DNA of 64,000 nucleotides from Bacillus_BD oryzisoli_A (GCF_043641075.1 NZ_JBHZRC010000008.1:62001-126000); one strand, 5' to 3'. Numbered from the stretch's first letter, positions 44,401 to 51,519 are shown. Notes: generated from the sequence alone by a model not told the origin. Numbers and translations: made by a program.

Positions 44401-45150
44401 ATCGATATTCTTTTTAAAAGAAGTTTTGCTTTTGTCGTCCCAATTGACATAAAAGCCATACACTTCCTGTTTGCTAGTCATTTGTTCTCTGTTTAATAGC
44501 TCCATCGTTTCTTCCATAAGTGGGGAAGGGGCCGTTTGTTGAATCTGAGAGGCGAGCTCTTCTTCACTGAAACTTGTCTGAATCGGCTCGATTGCCGCGC
44601 TATTCTGCAATTGAAGCTCAGGAAATTGTGGGTTAGTATAAAGGCTTTCGATGAAAAAAGACGATACTAAAACAATGAAAGCAGTAAAGCCTACACTTAT
44701 TCGTATAATAATAGACCAGCGTCTTTTGCCAGGATCAAGAAAAACATGTTCTTGATTTTGTTCCCCTTTTTTCAACCCTAAATTGTAAAACCAGAGGAAG
44801 AAAAAATAGCACACAAGACCGATTAAGCCTCCTAGGACTCCTGCTGCAACAGATTGTGAAACTTGTGGATCCGTTATTAAGTCAGAAAATGGTCCTAAAT
44901 GGTTCCAAAAGGGTAAATCGAGAACAGGTAAATCACGAATAGTAGGAATAAAAGTCGTAATAAACGCTCCAAGGAATAAGGCAATTATATTAAGACGCAA
45001 CAATAGTGAAAAAGCAATTAATAATGGAATTTGTAAATTATCTAAAGGCATAAATGCCAGGAAAAAGCCGAGTGTACTTGCAATAGATCCTGCATGTCCG
45101 GTAACAGGGGCAAATAATGATCGGATAACCCACCTGAAAAATCTATTCAT
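41449..45150 (-). CDS. DUF2062-like/GH18/polysaccharide deacetylase/GT2 fusion (PNAG-type polymer synthase)
   Basis: 1233 residues from ATG 45150, correctly spaced from AGGAGGAG (the upstream ATG lies inside it). Order: DUF2062-like membrane region (1-130), third helix near 160, GH18-like domain (about 220-540) with DGINIDFE near 331, NodB deacetylase (about 600-790) with TFDDGPD near 606 and HEIGSHTFTHSN, a membrane helix, then a processive GT2 (about 880-1120) with VIAAYNEEKVI, DADT, EDTD and QRYRW. C-terminal membrane helices end the chain. This unites the activities of PgaB and PgaC, so it probably makes and modifies a poly-N-acetylglucosamine-like polymer. Confidence 0.88.
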   Translation of the reverse strand: MNRFFRWVIRSLFAPVTGHAGSIASTLGFFLAFMPLDNLQIPLLIAFSLLLRLNIIALFLGAFITTFIPTIRDLPVLDLPFWNHLGPFSDLITDPQVSQSVAAGVLGGLIGLVCYFFFLWFYNLGLKKGEQNQEHVFLDPGKRRWSIIIRISVGFTAFIVLVSSFFIESLYTNPQFPELQLQNSAAIEPIQTSFSEEELASQIQQTAPSPLMEETMELLNREQMTSKQEVYGFYVNWDDKSKTSFKKNIDSLTAIVPEWAQLTPDLTLKTSTDNSIVTEAKANDVKILPLVSNFTNNKWDGDLLHQLFTTPGAEDLFIKNVLAYVRTNDFDGINIDFENIAQQDKDHFSRFIKKVSEAFHQHDLMVTAAVPPMNDSIDYVSIGASVDRLFVMLYDQHHSMSTPGPIASFEWFQETLYKLDIPSEKLIVSLGNYGYDWEENSQQPANAMTFGDIMNLGVGTNLQIHWNKQTGNPYVRYKKNGKNHTVWFLDAATFYNQMKLSIASGSKGIAVWRLGSEDPSIWNYMNKPKEMDNPSNALKTLVSSNPVHHTGAGEVVKILSQSEKGKRTIQLDSHGLIQDEAYTKLPKPVHVARYGKSEKREVVLTFDDGPDPTYTTQVLDILDKNNIKGTFFIVGKNAMMHPELVKRMYKDGHEIGSHTFTHSNAASLTSFQTKMELNLNQRLFQAITGHSMSLFRPPFEAGAEPSTKNQLLPIMRAQDMGYTMVGEMIDSDDWQGISSAGIVKRVLDQLPEGNVILLHDAGGDRSNTVEALPMIIKELKKRGYTFTTTGELIGKSKSQMMPPVSKQDSPYLIYDKAVFKILQGWSSGISILFYSAILLGILRLAIFVFLSRIQIKRDKETEIDPSFTPFVSVVIAAYNEEKVICKTVDSILSSDYSSFEILVIDDGSKDETAAVVQKAYANHPQVRLIKKSNGGKSSAVNLGFKAAKGEIVVALDADTLIAENAISLLVNHFKNDHVAAVSGNVKVGNKGNLLTKWQHIEYVTGFNLERRAFAVLNCITVVPGAIGAWRKSEVEKAGFYQEDTLAEDTDITLTLLRLGKKIEFEERAYAYTEVPEDLKSLVKQRYRWVYGTLQCLWKHRGALFNKNHHSLGYIGLPNMWLFQYLYQTISPIADVLFIIALFGEHPGKAAIGFVLFYLLDFFTSLYAFRLEKESPKPLASLFLQRIIYKQLMAYVVIKSIFSAIKGVTVGWNKLKRKGNVTQETPLVEVKEKI

Positions 45151-45165
45151 TAAACTCCTCCTCAT

Positions 45166-45526
45166 TGGTGTAGTATCGAAAAAACTATCATTCTGTTTAA
45201 TAGATTGATTTTATACAAGTAAGATCTTTAAACAATGGATTGGGACATTAAACGAAGTGATTTTGAATGATGCTTATATCCAGCGGAAGACTTTTCGACA
45301 AAAAATGACTATACATTATAAAGTTTAGGTGTTTAATTTATTTTTATGGGGGTCGTTGAAAAAGTTTTTTTATTTTAGTTTGTTTTTGCTCAAGTAAGAG
45401 GACATTTTATTGATAGTAAATTGTTATTTTCCCAATTTAAACCGGGAACCCGTCCCCCTGGTCCACTGAAAAAAGTCTACATGAATGTAGGCTTTTTTAC
45501 ATATTATCTATTTTGGGGGTGGGAAA
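45166..45526. other. divergent region with family A repeat and hairpin
   Basis: Family A copy at 45440-45464 (CCGGGAACCCGTCCCC). A hairpin at 45471-45498 (AAAAGTCTACAT with ATGTAGGCTTTTTT) has T-runs on both strands yet lies upstream of cwlJ, so it may be an attenuator or a stray terminator. Confidence 0.6.
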
Positions 45527-45970
45527 ATGCCGAGAATTAGTTATCGAAGTTCGGATGTGGATTTAATGGCAAGGATGATGAGAGCGGAGGCAGAGGGTGA
45601 AGGGTTACAGGGGATGTTGATGGTTGGAAATGTCATTGTGAATCGTGTGAAAGCGGACTGTTTAGACTTTAAAAATGTTAGAACAGTCTCACAGGTCATT
45701 TTCCATGTACAAGGAGGAAATTATTCCTTTGAAGCTGTTCAAAAAGGGAATGTATTTTATCAGAGAGCGAGGACTGCTGAGAAAAGATTAGCCAAACAGA
45801 ATTTAGATTATTGGAGAGAGCACCCGTCAAAATATTCCCTATGGTATTTTAATCCGTATGGTCCATGTCCTCCAACGTGGTACGGTCAACCACACTCCGG
45901 TCAATTTAAACAGCATTGCTATTATGAACCAAAAGCTAACACCTGTGAAAGTGTTTATATCGGCAGTTAA
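45527..45970 (+). CDS. cwlJ: spore cortex-lytic cell wall hydrolase CwlJ-like
   Basis: 147 residues, GGGGGTGGG upstream. A single SleB/CwlJ hydrolase_2 domain without signal peptide or peptidoglycan-binding domain, as in CwlJ: ARMMRAEAEGEGLQGMLMVG (catalytic Glu within), VIVNRVKADC, VSQVIFHVQGGNYSFEAVQK and NPYGPCPPTW. CwlJ degrades cortex peptidoglycan in germination and is coat-located. No gerQ is adjacent. It ends in a perfect terminator. Confidence 0.87.
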   Translation: MPRISYRSSDVDLMARMMRAEAEGEGLQGMLMVGNVIVNRVKADCLDFKNVRTVSQVIFHVQGGNYSFEAVQKGNVFYQRARTAEKRLAKQNLDYWREHPSKYSLWYFNPYGPCPPTWYGQPHSGQFKQHCYYEPKANTCESVYIGS

Positions 45971-45995
45971 GCTTACTCACTTGAGTAAGCTTTTT
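45969..45995 (+). terminator. rho-independent terminator of cwlJ
   Basis: AAGCTTACTCA and TGAGTAAGCTT pair perfectly, followed by TTT. Confidence 0.85.
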
Positions 45996-46051
45996 ACATT
46001 GGGACAAACGGGAACACGTCAACCGTATTATGGTATCGGCGTTCTTGAGGC

Positions 46052-46483
46052 TTAAGATCTAAACAGCTTTGTCTGAAGAATATCGATTGCACGTTCAATA
46101 TCCTCTAAATCGTCCATTGACGAATGTTCTATCCGCTGTAAAAAGCGGGACTCTATAATAGCGAAGGATTCCTTCATTAGGGCCTCGCCCTCTGGAGTAA
46201 GCCGAATATACTGCTTTCGTCGGTCCGTTCCATCATGAAACTTTTCAATAAGACGCTTCTCCTTTAACTTGCTAAGCTCTCGGCTTGTGTTCGGCATAGA
46301 CATATTCTGGCATTCGTTAATTTCACTTGGTGTTACAGGCTGATTCACTGCGACATGCTCAAGAATTTTATATTGAACCTGTGATACAGAATCAGGCTTC
46401 GCATTTATGGTTAACTCATTTGCTACACGATGAACAGAAGATGTAAATGACACAAGTTTATAAAATAGAGCATTTTTATCCAA
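46052..46483 (-). CDS. MarR-family transcriptional regulator
   Basis: About 143 residues if translation starts at TTG 46483, six bases after GAGGTG; GTG 46492 is also possible. The winged helix-turn-helix is visible (VTPSEINECQNMSMPNTSRE, LSKLKEKRLIEKFHDGTDRR, KQYIRLTPEGE). It is divergent from a flavodoxin-fold reductase, the classic layout of MarR/YodB-type redox or quinone sensors. One Cys (in NECQNM) lies at the recognition helix. Three palindromes between the genes are likely its operators. Confidence 0.85.
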   Translation of the reverse strand: MDKNALFYKLVSFTSSVHRVANELTINAKPDSVSQVQYKILEHVAVNQPVTPSEINECQNMSMPNTSRELSKLKEKRLIEKFHDGTDRRKQYIRLTPEGEALMKESFAIIESRFLQRIEHSSMDDLEDIERAIDILQTKLFRS

Positions 46484-46506
46484 ATTACTCACCTCTTCTA
46501 GTCAAA

Positions 46507-46586
46507 ATAACAAATTTGTTATCAAATTACAATTATCAATTGATAACTAAAGTGAATGGTGCTACTATTTAGTTATCAAATGATAA
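46507..46586. promoter_or_regulatory. three palindromic operators between marR-type gene and reductase gene
   Basis: ATAACAAATTTGTTAT (46507-46522) is a perfect palindrome. TTATCAATTGATAA (46533-46546) is perfect. TTATCAAATGATAA (46573-46586) shares the TTATCA-NN-TGATAA pattern. Likely sites for the adjacent MarR-type repressor. Confidence 0.7.
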
Positions 46587-46600
46587 TTAAGAGGTGGACG

Positions 46601-47188
46601 ATGAATCTGCTAATTGTTTTTACTTATCCGAATCATAACAGTTTATCCTATGACTTTTTACAAAAGGTGGTAAAAGGCAGCGGAGAGAATCCTATCATAA
46701 AGGAAATACAGGTGCTGGATTTGTATGAAGAGGGGTTTAATCCGCTTTTGGTATTTAATGAGGAAAAACGTAGACGCGATATGCATAAGGACCCTGATCT
46801 AGAAAAATATAGAAAACAATTGATGTGGGCGGACAAGATTGTCTTTATTTATCCCATTTGGTGGGGGCGGCCACCTGCTATGCTTTTGGGATATATCGAT
46901 CAATTATTTGCCTCTAATTTTGCCTATAAAGATAAGAAGGGGCTCTTTCCAGATGGGCTTCTGAAAGGGAAATCCGTTGTATGTGTATCGACCATGAAGG
47001 GGCCAACACACTATCCGCTTATCTGGCTGCATAATGCACATAAAATTCTCATGAAAAGGGCCTTATTTAATTTTGTCGGAATCAAGAAAGTGAAGTTCTT
47101 TGAATTTGGTAATATGGAAAGCCCAAAGGGAAACCAGCTGAAAAAGCTGGAAAAGATTTATCGGTACTTTAAAACAATGGGACAGTAA
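46601..47188 (+). CDS. NAD(P)H-dependent flavodoxin-fold oxidoreductase (KefF/MdaB-like)
   Basis: 195 residues from ATG 46601 behind GAGGTGG; the longer frame from 46556 runs through an operator. The flavodoxin_2 fold is clear: NLLIVFTYPNHNSLSYDF (FMN phosphate loop), FIYPIWWGRPPAMLLGYIDQ and GLLKGKSVVCVSTMKGP. Such enzymes reduce quinones or azo dyes by two electrons. The divergent MarR-type regulator suggests induction by quinone or electrophile stress. Confidence 0.87.
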   Translation: MNLLIVFTYPNHNSLSYDFLQKVVKGSGENPIIKEIQVLDLYEEGFNPLLVFNEEKRRRDMHKDPDLEKYRKQLMWADKIVFIYPIWWGRPPAMLLGYIDQLFASNFAYKDKKGLFPDGLLKGKSVVCVSTMKGPTHYPLIWLHNAHKILMKRALFNFVGIKKVKFFEFGNMESPKGNQLKKLEKIYRYFKTMGQ

Positions 47189-47428
47189 ACAGCAGCGACA
47201 TTAAATTTGAGAAATTTTGTTCAACAACCCACCCGTTGAACCACAGGGATAAGAAGCCTCTTCTAACTAAGTCAGATCGAGCCAAGGGACCCGTCCCCGT
47301 GGACTTTCGTGGACTTTTTTAAAAATTTTTATTTCAATAGTGAATTTTATCGCTTTTCATTAAAGGGTAATGATTTATGATGAGAGTATCGATAGCGTGA
47401 AATAGAAACGTTTTAGGGTGGGGTTTAT
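47189..47428. other. intergenic region with family A repeats
   Basis: A family A copy at 47279-47304 (GAGCCAAGGGACCC). Otherwise AT-rich leader of the MCP-corrinoid gene; no clear promoter or riboswitch is seen. Confidence 0.55.
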
Positions 47429-48952
47429 TTGTCTACTATAACTTTTTTGGAGAAGCAAAAGAAGAAATTAGAAAATCAGCTTCGTGTACTCTGGTCGCAG
47501 ATCAATTATTGCGAGGATATTGAAACATCCTCCTTGGCCTTAAGCGACTATCTATTCAACATGAAAAAGATCTATATGGATTATACAAGGAATGAAAATT
47601 ATATCACCTTGATGGCGGAAAGAACGAAGCAAAAAATAGACCTGCAATTGAGCCTATTTCTGGATGGTCTAGATAAAATGATTCAGCTTAGAGAGAACTA
47701 TAGTGAAATCAATGTGAAAATCATGGAATTAAATAAAGATAATATTGAAGTCGATAAACATTTGCGCCAAACCTTTGCCTTATTACAGAGTGTATCCTCG
47801 CAAACCAAGGTCTTGGCGATTAACGCCAACATTGAGGCCCATCGTTTAGGGGCACAGGGCGCCGTTTTTAAAATTATCGCATCGGAAGTAAGGAAATTAT
47901 CTGATATCACGAACGAATCTTCCTCTAATATTACAGATACAACGAGTAAGCTAACCAGCCAAACCTCAGAAATGACCCAGATATTGAATGAGAATAGTAA
48001 CACCCTAATCAATGTTGTAGAGGAATTGGAGCAAGGAAAAGATAGCTTTGTTTCTATGTATCAGGATAGTGAAAATATCGTTAATGAGTCGATGGTTCTT
48101 GATGATAAGCTGCTAGCAATATATGAGCTTATTGAAAAAGTGAATGTTATGGTTGAGTATAACCGAGCCAGCTATACGAATGTGAAAAAAATCCTAAGAG
48201 AACAGGTTGATTTAACAAAGGAAATGCTCCATGATTTCAACCAAGAGCTAGGCGTACCAACGAACGGATTTAGTCTGATTGATTCTACTGATTTATATAA
48301 AAGCTTTTATAAAAGCTTTAAGGAAGAAAAAGTGGAACAATGCATTTCGCTTATTCAGCATGCGCTTGAAAAAGGGGAGGAAGCTTCCTTTATCACGACA
48401 CATATTTTAGAGCGTACAGTTGAAACGGTTGGAAAAGAACAAATTGACAGGCTTGTCCCATTAAGTGAAATTTATGTGAATGGAAGAATTATTGAGGCTT
48501 GTATGGATATTTTACTTCCACTTTTAGAAAAAGACCACAAGAAGGAAAACTTAGGGAAAGTCATTATCGGAAATGCGTACGGAGACTACCATGCATTAGG
48601 CAGACAAATCATTTCGACCTTTTTACGAATGGCTGGGTTTGATGTAACTGATTTAGGTTTATCCGTTTCGAATGAGGCCTTTGTTGAAGCGGTAAAAGAG
48701 CAAAGGTCTAACCTCATCTGTGTTTCGGCCTTGATTCTCCATACAGCAGAAGAGGTCGTCCAATTAAGAGATTTATTGGATAAAAATGGACTACAGCATG
48801 TTAAAATCCTTGTCGGTGGAGCACCGTTTAATTTTGAACCGCGTCTGGTTCAAAAGGTAAAGGCGGATGCAATGGCTGCAAATGGAATTGAAGCGATTAA
48901 AGTGGCGAAGGAATTGCTAGGTTTAATGCATAGAAAGGTAGAGTACAAATGA
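47429..48952 (+). CDS. MCP signalling domain fused to corrinoid (B12)-binding domain
   Basis: 507 residues, TTG start behind GGGTGGGG. No membrane helix. Residues about 1-260 are coiled coil with an MCP hairpin: SVSSQTKVLAINANIEAHRL, GAQGAVFKIIASEVRKLSDI, then NESSSNI. About 285-365 is a methyltransferase-type B12-cap helical bundle. About 372-500 is a B12-binding Rossmann domain with D386-x-H388-x-x-G391 (GDYHALG), VSALILHTAEEV and ILVGGAPF. It resembles MtaC/MtbC corrinoid proteins carrying a chemoreceptor output. It overlaps the methyltransferase gene by four bases. I infer a cytoplasmic receptor or scaffold whose corrinoid methylation state is the signal. Confidence 0.85.
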   Translation: MSTITFLEKQKKKLENQLRVLWSQINYCEDIETSSLALSDYLFNMKKIYMDYTRNENYITLMAERTKQKIDLQLSLFLDGLDKMIQLRENYSEINVKIMELNKDNIEVDKHLRQTFALLQSVSSQTKVLAINANIEAHRLGAQGAVFKIIASEVRKLSDITNESSSNITDTTSKLTSQTSEMTQILNENSNTLINVVEELEQGKDSFVSMYQDSENIVNESMVLDDKLLAIYELIEKVNVMVEYNRASYTNVKKILREQVDLTKEMLHDFNQELGVPTNGFSLIDSTDLYKSFYKSFKEEKVEQCISLIQHALEKGEEASFITTHILERTVETVGKEQIDRLVPLSEIYVNGRIIEACMDILLPLLEKDHKKENLGKVIIGNAYGDYHALGRQIISTFLRMAGFDVTDLGLSVSNEAFVEAVKEQRSNLICVSALILHTAEEVVQLRDLLDKNGLQHVKILVGGAPFNFEPRLVQKVKADAMAANGIEAIKVAKELLGLMHRKVEYK

Positions 48953-49977
48953 ATTCAAAAGAACGTTTAGTCGGAGCCGTTACATTTCAACCAGTCGACA
49001 GAGTACCTGTCATACCCGTAGCACTGTCCCAAGGATCGAAATTATTAAACATGGACCTGCCAACCTATCAAAAAAACGGGGTACATATTGCAAACGGACA
49101 ATTAAAATTACTAGAGCAATTGGAGCATGATGCGGTATTTGGAGTCCCGCATGTGGTAGAGGATTTAGTCCCATGGGGCTCTCCTTTAACCTATTATAAA
49201 AATGGCTCACCGACCCTTTCGAAAACAGTAATACGCAAATTTGAAGATATTGTAGATTTAAAGGTTCCCGATCCTTCCGATTCCCTTGAGACAAAGGAAT
49301 CATTAAAGGCGATCAACATTCTAGCTAAAGAGGTAGGGCATCATACGGCCGTAATCGGCGCACTGATAGCCCCTTTCAGTTTGCCAAGTATGCTGATGGG
49401 AACTGGTCCTTTTATGAGATTATTGTTGGAAGAGGATAAATCCGGTGATAAATATTTAAAGATGTTATTAGACAAATGCAGACGATATGTCGTTTCCTGG
49501 GCAAAGCAAATGGTTGAACAGGGGGCTGATATTATTGTCATGGCAGATGGTATTGCTTCCGAAACGGTGATCAGCAGGAGGCTTTTTCAAAAATTTGTTC
49601 ATCCGTTAGTCATTGAAACCATTAAGGAAATCCCGGTACCTGTCGTTTACGAAGCAGTGGGAAGTACGCAGGGGATTTTAGATTTAATCGCAACAACAGG
49701 AGCCGTTGTGGCCATTATCGATTACAAGGATAATTTAGAGGAATGTAAAAAAATCGCGCAGGGCAAAATTGCCATCATGGGAAATTTCAATAATATCGAA
49801 ATGCTCTACTGGAATTCCATCAGAACACAGCTGGAAGTAAAAAAGGCAATTAATAAAGCAGCTGACGGCTATGGCTATGTACTCTCCTCACAAGGACCTG
49901 AAATTCCATACGACGTCCCCTTCGAAGTCATCGAAACCATGGTACGTGCCACAAAAGAATTTGGTAAATATAAATAA
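48949..49977 (+). CDS. uroporphyrinogen decarboxylase-family methyltransferase (MtaA/MtbA-like)
   Basis: 342 residues, ATG overlapping the upstream stop (ATGA). The UroD/MtaA barrel is recognisable: MNSKERLVGAVTFQPVDRVP, GALIAPFSLPSMLMGTGPFM, EQGADIIVMADGIASETVIS, and GYVLSSQGPEIPYDVPFEVI at the C-terminus. The usual zinc-binding His-x-Cys after the PVxx strand is replaced (PVVYEAVG) and the later Cys is absent. It should exchange a methyl group with the corrinoid of the upstream protein, but thiol activation by zinc as in MtaA is not supported. Confidence 0.82.
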   Translation: MNSKERLVGAVTFQPVDRVPVIPVALSQGSKLLNMDLPTYQKNGVHIANGQLKLLEQLEHDAVFGVPHVVEDLVPWGSPLTYYKNGSPTLSKTVIRKFEDIVDLKVPDPSDSLETKESLKAINILAKEVGHHTAVIGALIAPFSLPSMLMGTGPFMRLLLEEDKSGDKYLKMLLDKCRRYVVSWAKQMVEQGADIIVMADGIASETVISRRLFQKFVHPLVIETIKEIPVPVVYEAVGSTQGILDLIATTGAVVAIIDYKDNLEECKKIAQGKIAIMGNFNNIEMLYWNSIRTQLEVKKAINKAADGYGYVLSSQGPEIPYDVPFEVIETMVRATKEFGKYK

Positions 49978-49978
49978 A

Positions 49979-50068
49979 GGCCACGGGGACGGGTCCCTTG
50001 GCTCAGATGTAATATAAAAACGAAAAAGGAAAGTTCTGCAGAGACTCAATCCTCACCCAGAACTTTCC
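49979..50068. repeat. family A repeat followed by family B hairpin
   Basis: GGCCACGGGGACGGGTCCC with TTGGCTC at 49979-50004 abuts the stop codon. The family B hairpin at 50028-50068 pairs GGAAAGTTCT with AGAACTTTCC and precedes a T-rich stretch. Confidence 0.88.
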
Positions 50069-50102
50069 ATTATTATTTTATTAGATAACAACCCCGCGGA
50101 AT

Positions 50103-50294
50103 TTACTTTTCACTCTCAACCTTTGAATTAGATGCAAGTCCATTTGCCTCAATATACTCGTATTCTCTTTCAAGATCACTCAGTGTCAATTCATACAGAT
50201 GCTGTTTATTTTTTTTATAAACACCTGATTTAATTAGCTTGTTAATTAACCTTGACCTTTTTAACTGAACAGCTTGACGAAGTAGATTACCTAT
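50103..50294 (-). CDS. FbpA-like (Fur-regulated basic protein family) small protein
   Basis: A 63-codon frame on the minus strand reads IGNLLRQAVQLKRSRLINKL, then IKSGVYKKNKQHLYELTLSD and LEREYEYIEANG, closely resembling FbpA of Bacillus, a small helper of iron-sparing regulation. The alignment places the start at an ATA codon, behind GAGGTAG; no ATG, GTG or TTG is available in frame before an upstream stop. Either the start is non-canonical or the gene has lost its start. No Fur box was found nearby. Confidence 0.6.
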   Translation of the reverse strand: MGNLLRQAVQLKRSRLINKLIKSGVYKKNKQHLYELTLSDLEREYEYIEANGLASNSKVESEK

Positions 50295-50379
50295 TTTTAC
50301 TACCTCTTTTCCTTGGATATTAGTTAAGAAAGGAGCTAATCATTAGTTGCCAGCTGTGAATCACGTTACGTCATATCCG

Positions 50380-50484
50380 TTACTCATGGAAACGACTATA
50401 AACCATATTAAACAACCAATCAATACCAAGAGAAATCAAGAAGTATGTGCTAATAAAGCTTACCAAGATCATTGCCAATACCAT
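50380..50484 (-). CDS. small membrane protein, 34 residues
   Basis: ATG at 50484 follows AGGGAGG at seven to eight bases. The product MVLAMILVSFISTYFLISLG plus a 14-residue tail (IDWLFNMVYSRFHE) has one membrane helix. The strong ribosome site and position ahead of the FbpA-like gene suggest a shared transcript. No family recognised. Confidence 0.55.
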   Translation of the reverse strand: MVLAMILVSFISTYFLISLGIDWLFNMVYSRFHE

Positions 50485-50541
50485 TTTTATTCCTCCCTGG
50501 TTAGAACATAATGTTTATCCCTTTCCTTCAACTATAGTCAT

Positions 50542-50618
50542 TATAGACAAGTAATTTTTAAATAGCTGTCGATTTGTCTGTCATTTACAATTCTTAAATG
50601 AATTGTTACTTGTCTATA
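50542..50618. promoter_or_regulatory. 13-bp inverted repeat containing divergent -10 boxes
   Basis: TATAGACAAGTAA (50542-50554) and its exact complement (50606-50618) face outward. Each copy reads TTACTTGTCTATAA, ending in a TATAAT- or TATAAA-like -10 box. Further TTGTC/GACAA half sites lie between and just outside. Probably a co-regulated divergent promoter pair. Confidence 0.45.
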
Positions 50619-50781
50619 AAAAAAGACAAACTTTGTAATGTCAAGGACAATGAACCGAGGTCATCAGAGTAGTTTAGTTACGAGCGTTCTGTTAAACTAA
50701 CAGTGGAACGATTATTACAAACGAAATAAAGAACAAGGGGTACTGTTCTTTATGGGTAGATCTGAAAACGGAGGCGTGTGT

Positions 50782-51495
50782 ATGAAATCAAGTACAAACA
50801 CCTTTAGAAAAAGTCTAAATGTGTTCATGACGGTTATGTTGTTAGTGATAGGCAGCTTTTGGTTACATAGTGGGAAAAATTATGTATATGCAGCAGTTGT
50901 GAATCCAGTCATCACACCAGAGCCCGAACCTCAGCCGACACCCGACCCAGCACCCACACCAGCACCTGCACCCACACCGGAACCCGTACCAGAACCAGCA
51001 CCAGCACCAGCACCCGACCCTGTACCAACACCAGAACCAGCACCTACGCCCGCACCGGAACCCGGACCAACACCACAACCAGAACCTGCGCCAACACCAG
51101 AGCCAAATCCAAAGCCTGAGCCAGACCCAGCACCAGAAACTAATCAAAACTTGGAGTCACCCCCACAACAACAGTCAGAAACACAAACAAAACCGAATCC
51201 TACAGCAGAAGCTGAATCAAAGGAAAGGACTCAAGTAAACTCAAACACTAGTACATCTACTGATAGAAGTACACAGGAAGTAACAACCGATCCGAAAGAT
51301 TTCGAGGAAATTGATCTTTCCACTATTTTTCCTAAAAAGGATTCCGATCAAAACGAGGCTGCTAATGAACAAAAATTAAAAAACTCAAAGTCAATAGAGA
51401 AGGAAGGGGCAAACCATAAATACCTTTATATCATTGTCGGTATCTTTGCCATAGGCGCCCTTATTTTTCTGATTAGGAAAAGATGGTTTAAGTGA
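50782..51495 (+). CDS. proline-rich membrane-anchored surface protein
   Basis: 237 residues from ATG 50782 behind GGAGG; the longer start at 50752 is less likely. Signal peptide to about residue 38 (YVYAA). Residues about 42-125 are Pro-Glu/Ala/Thr/Asp repeats (PxPxPxP, every second residue Pro). A hydrophilic Ser/Thr/Glu/Lys segment follows, then a C-terminal helix YLYIIVGIFAIGALIFLI and RKRWFK. It resembles wall-spanning stalks; there is an anchor and basic tail but no recognisable LPxTG. The stop TGA starts a family A repeat. Confidence 0.7.
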   Translation: MKSSTNTFRKSLNVFMTVMLLVIGSFWLHSGKNYVYAAVVNPVITPEPEPQPTPDPAPTPAPAPTPEPVPEPAPAPAPDPVPTPEPAPTPAPEPGPTPQPEPAPTPEPNPKPEPDPAPETNQNLESPPQQQSETQTKPNPTAEAESKERTQVNSNTSTSTDRSTQEVTTDPKDFEEIDLSTIFPKKDSDQNEAANEQKLKNSKSIEKEGANHKYLYIIVGIFAIGALIFLIRKRWFK

Positions 51496-51519
51496 GCCGC
51501 GGGGACGGGTCCTGTGGCC
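51493..51519. repeat. family A repeat at a stop codon
   Basis: GAGCCGCGGGGACGGGTCC plus TGTGGCC; the TGA stop of the proline-rich protein overlaps its first bases. Confidence 0.88.

Noticed and set aside
45471..45498. Terminator of an unseen small RNA upstream of cwlJ
   Set aside because: No promoter or conserved RNA feature could be found between the divergent gene and the hairpin.
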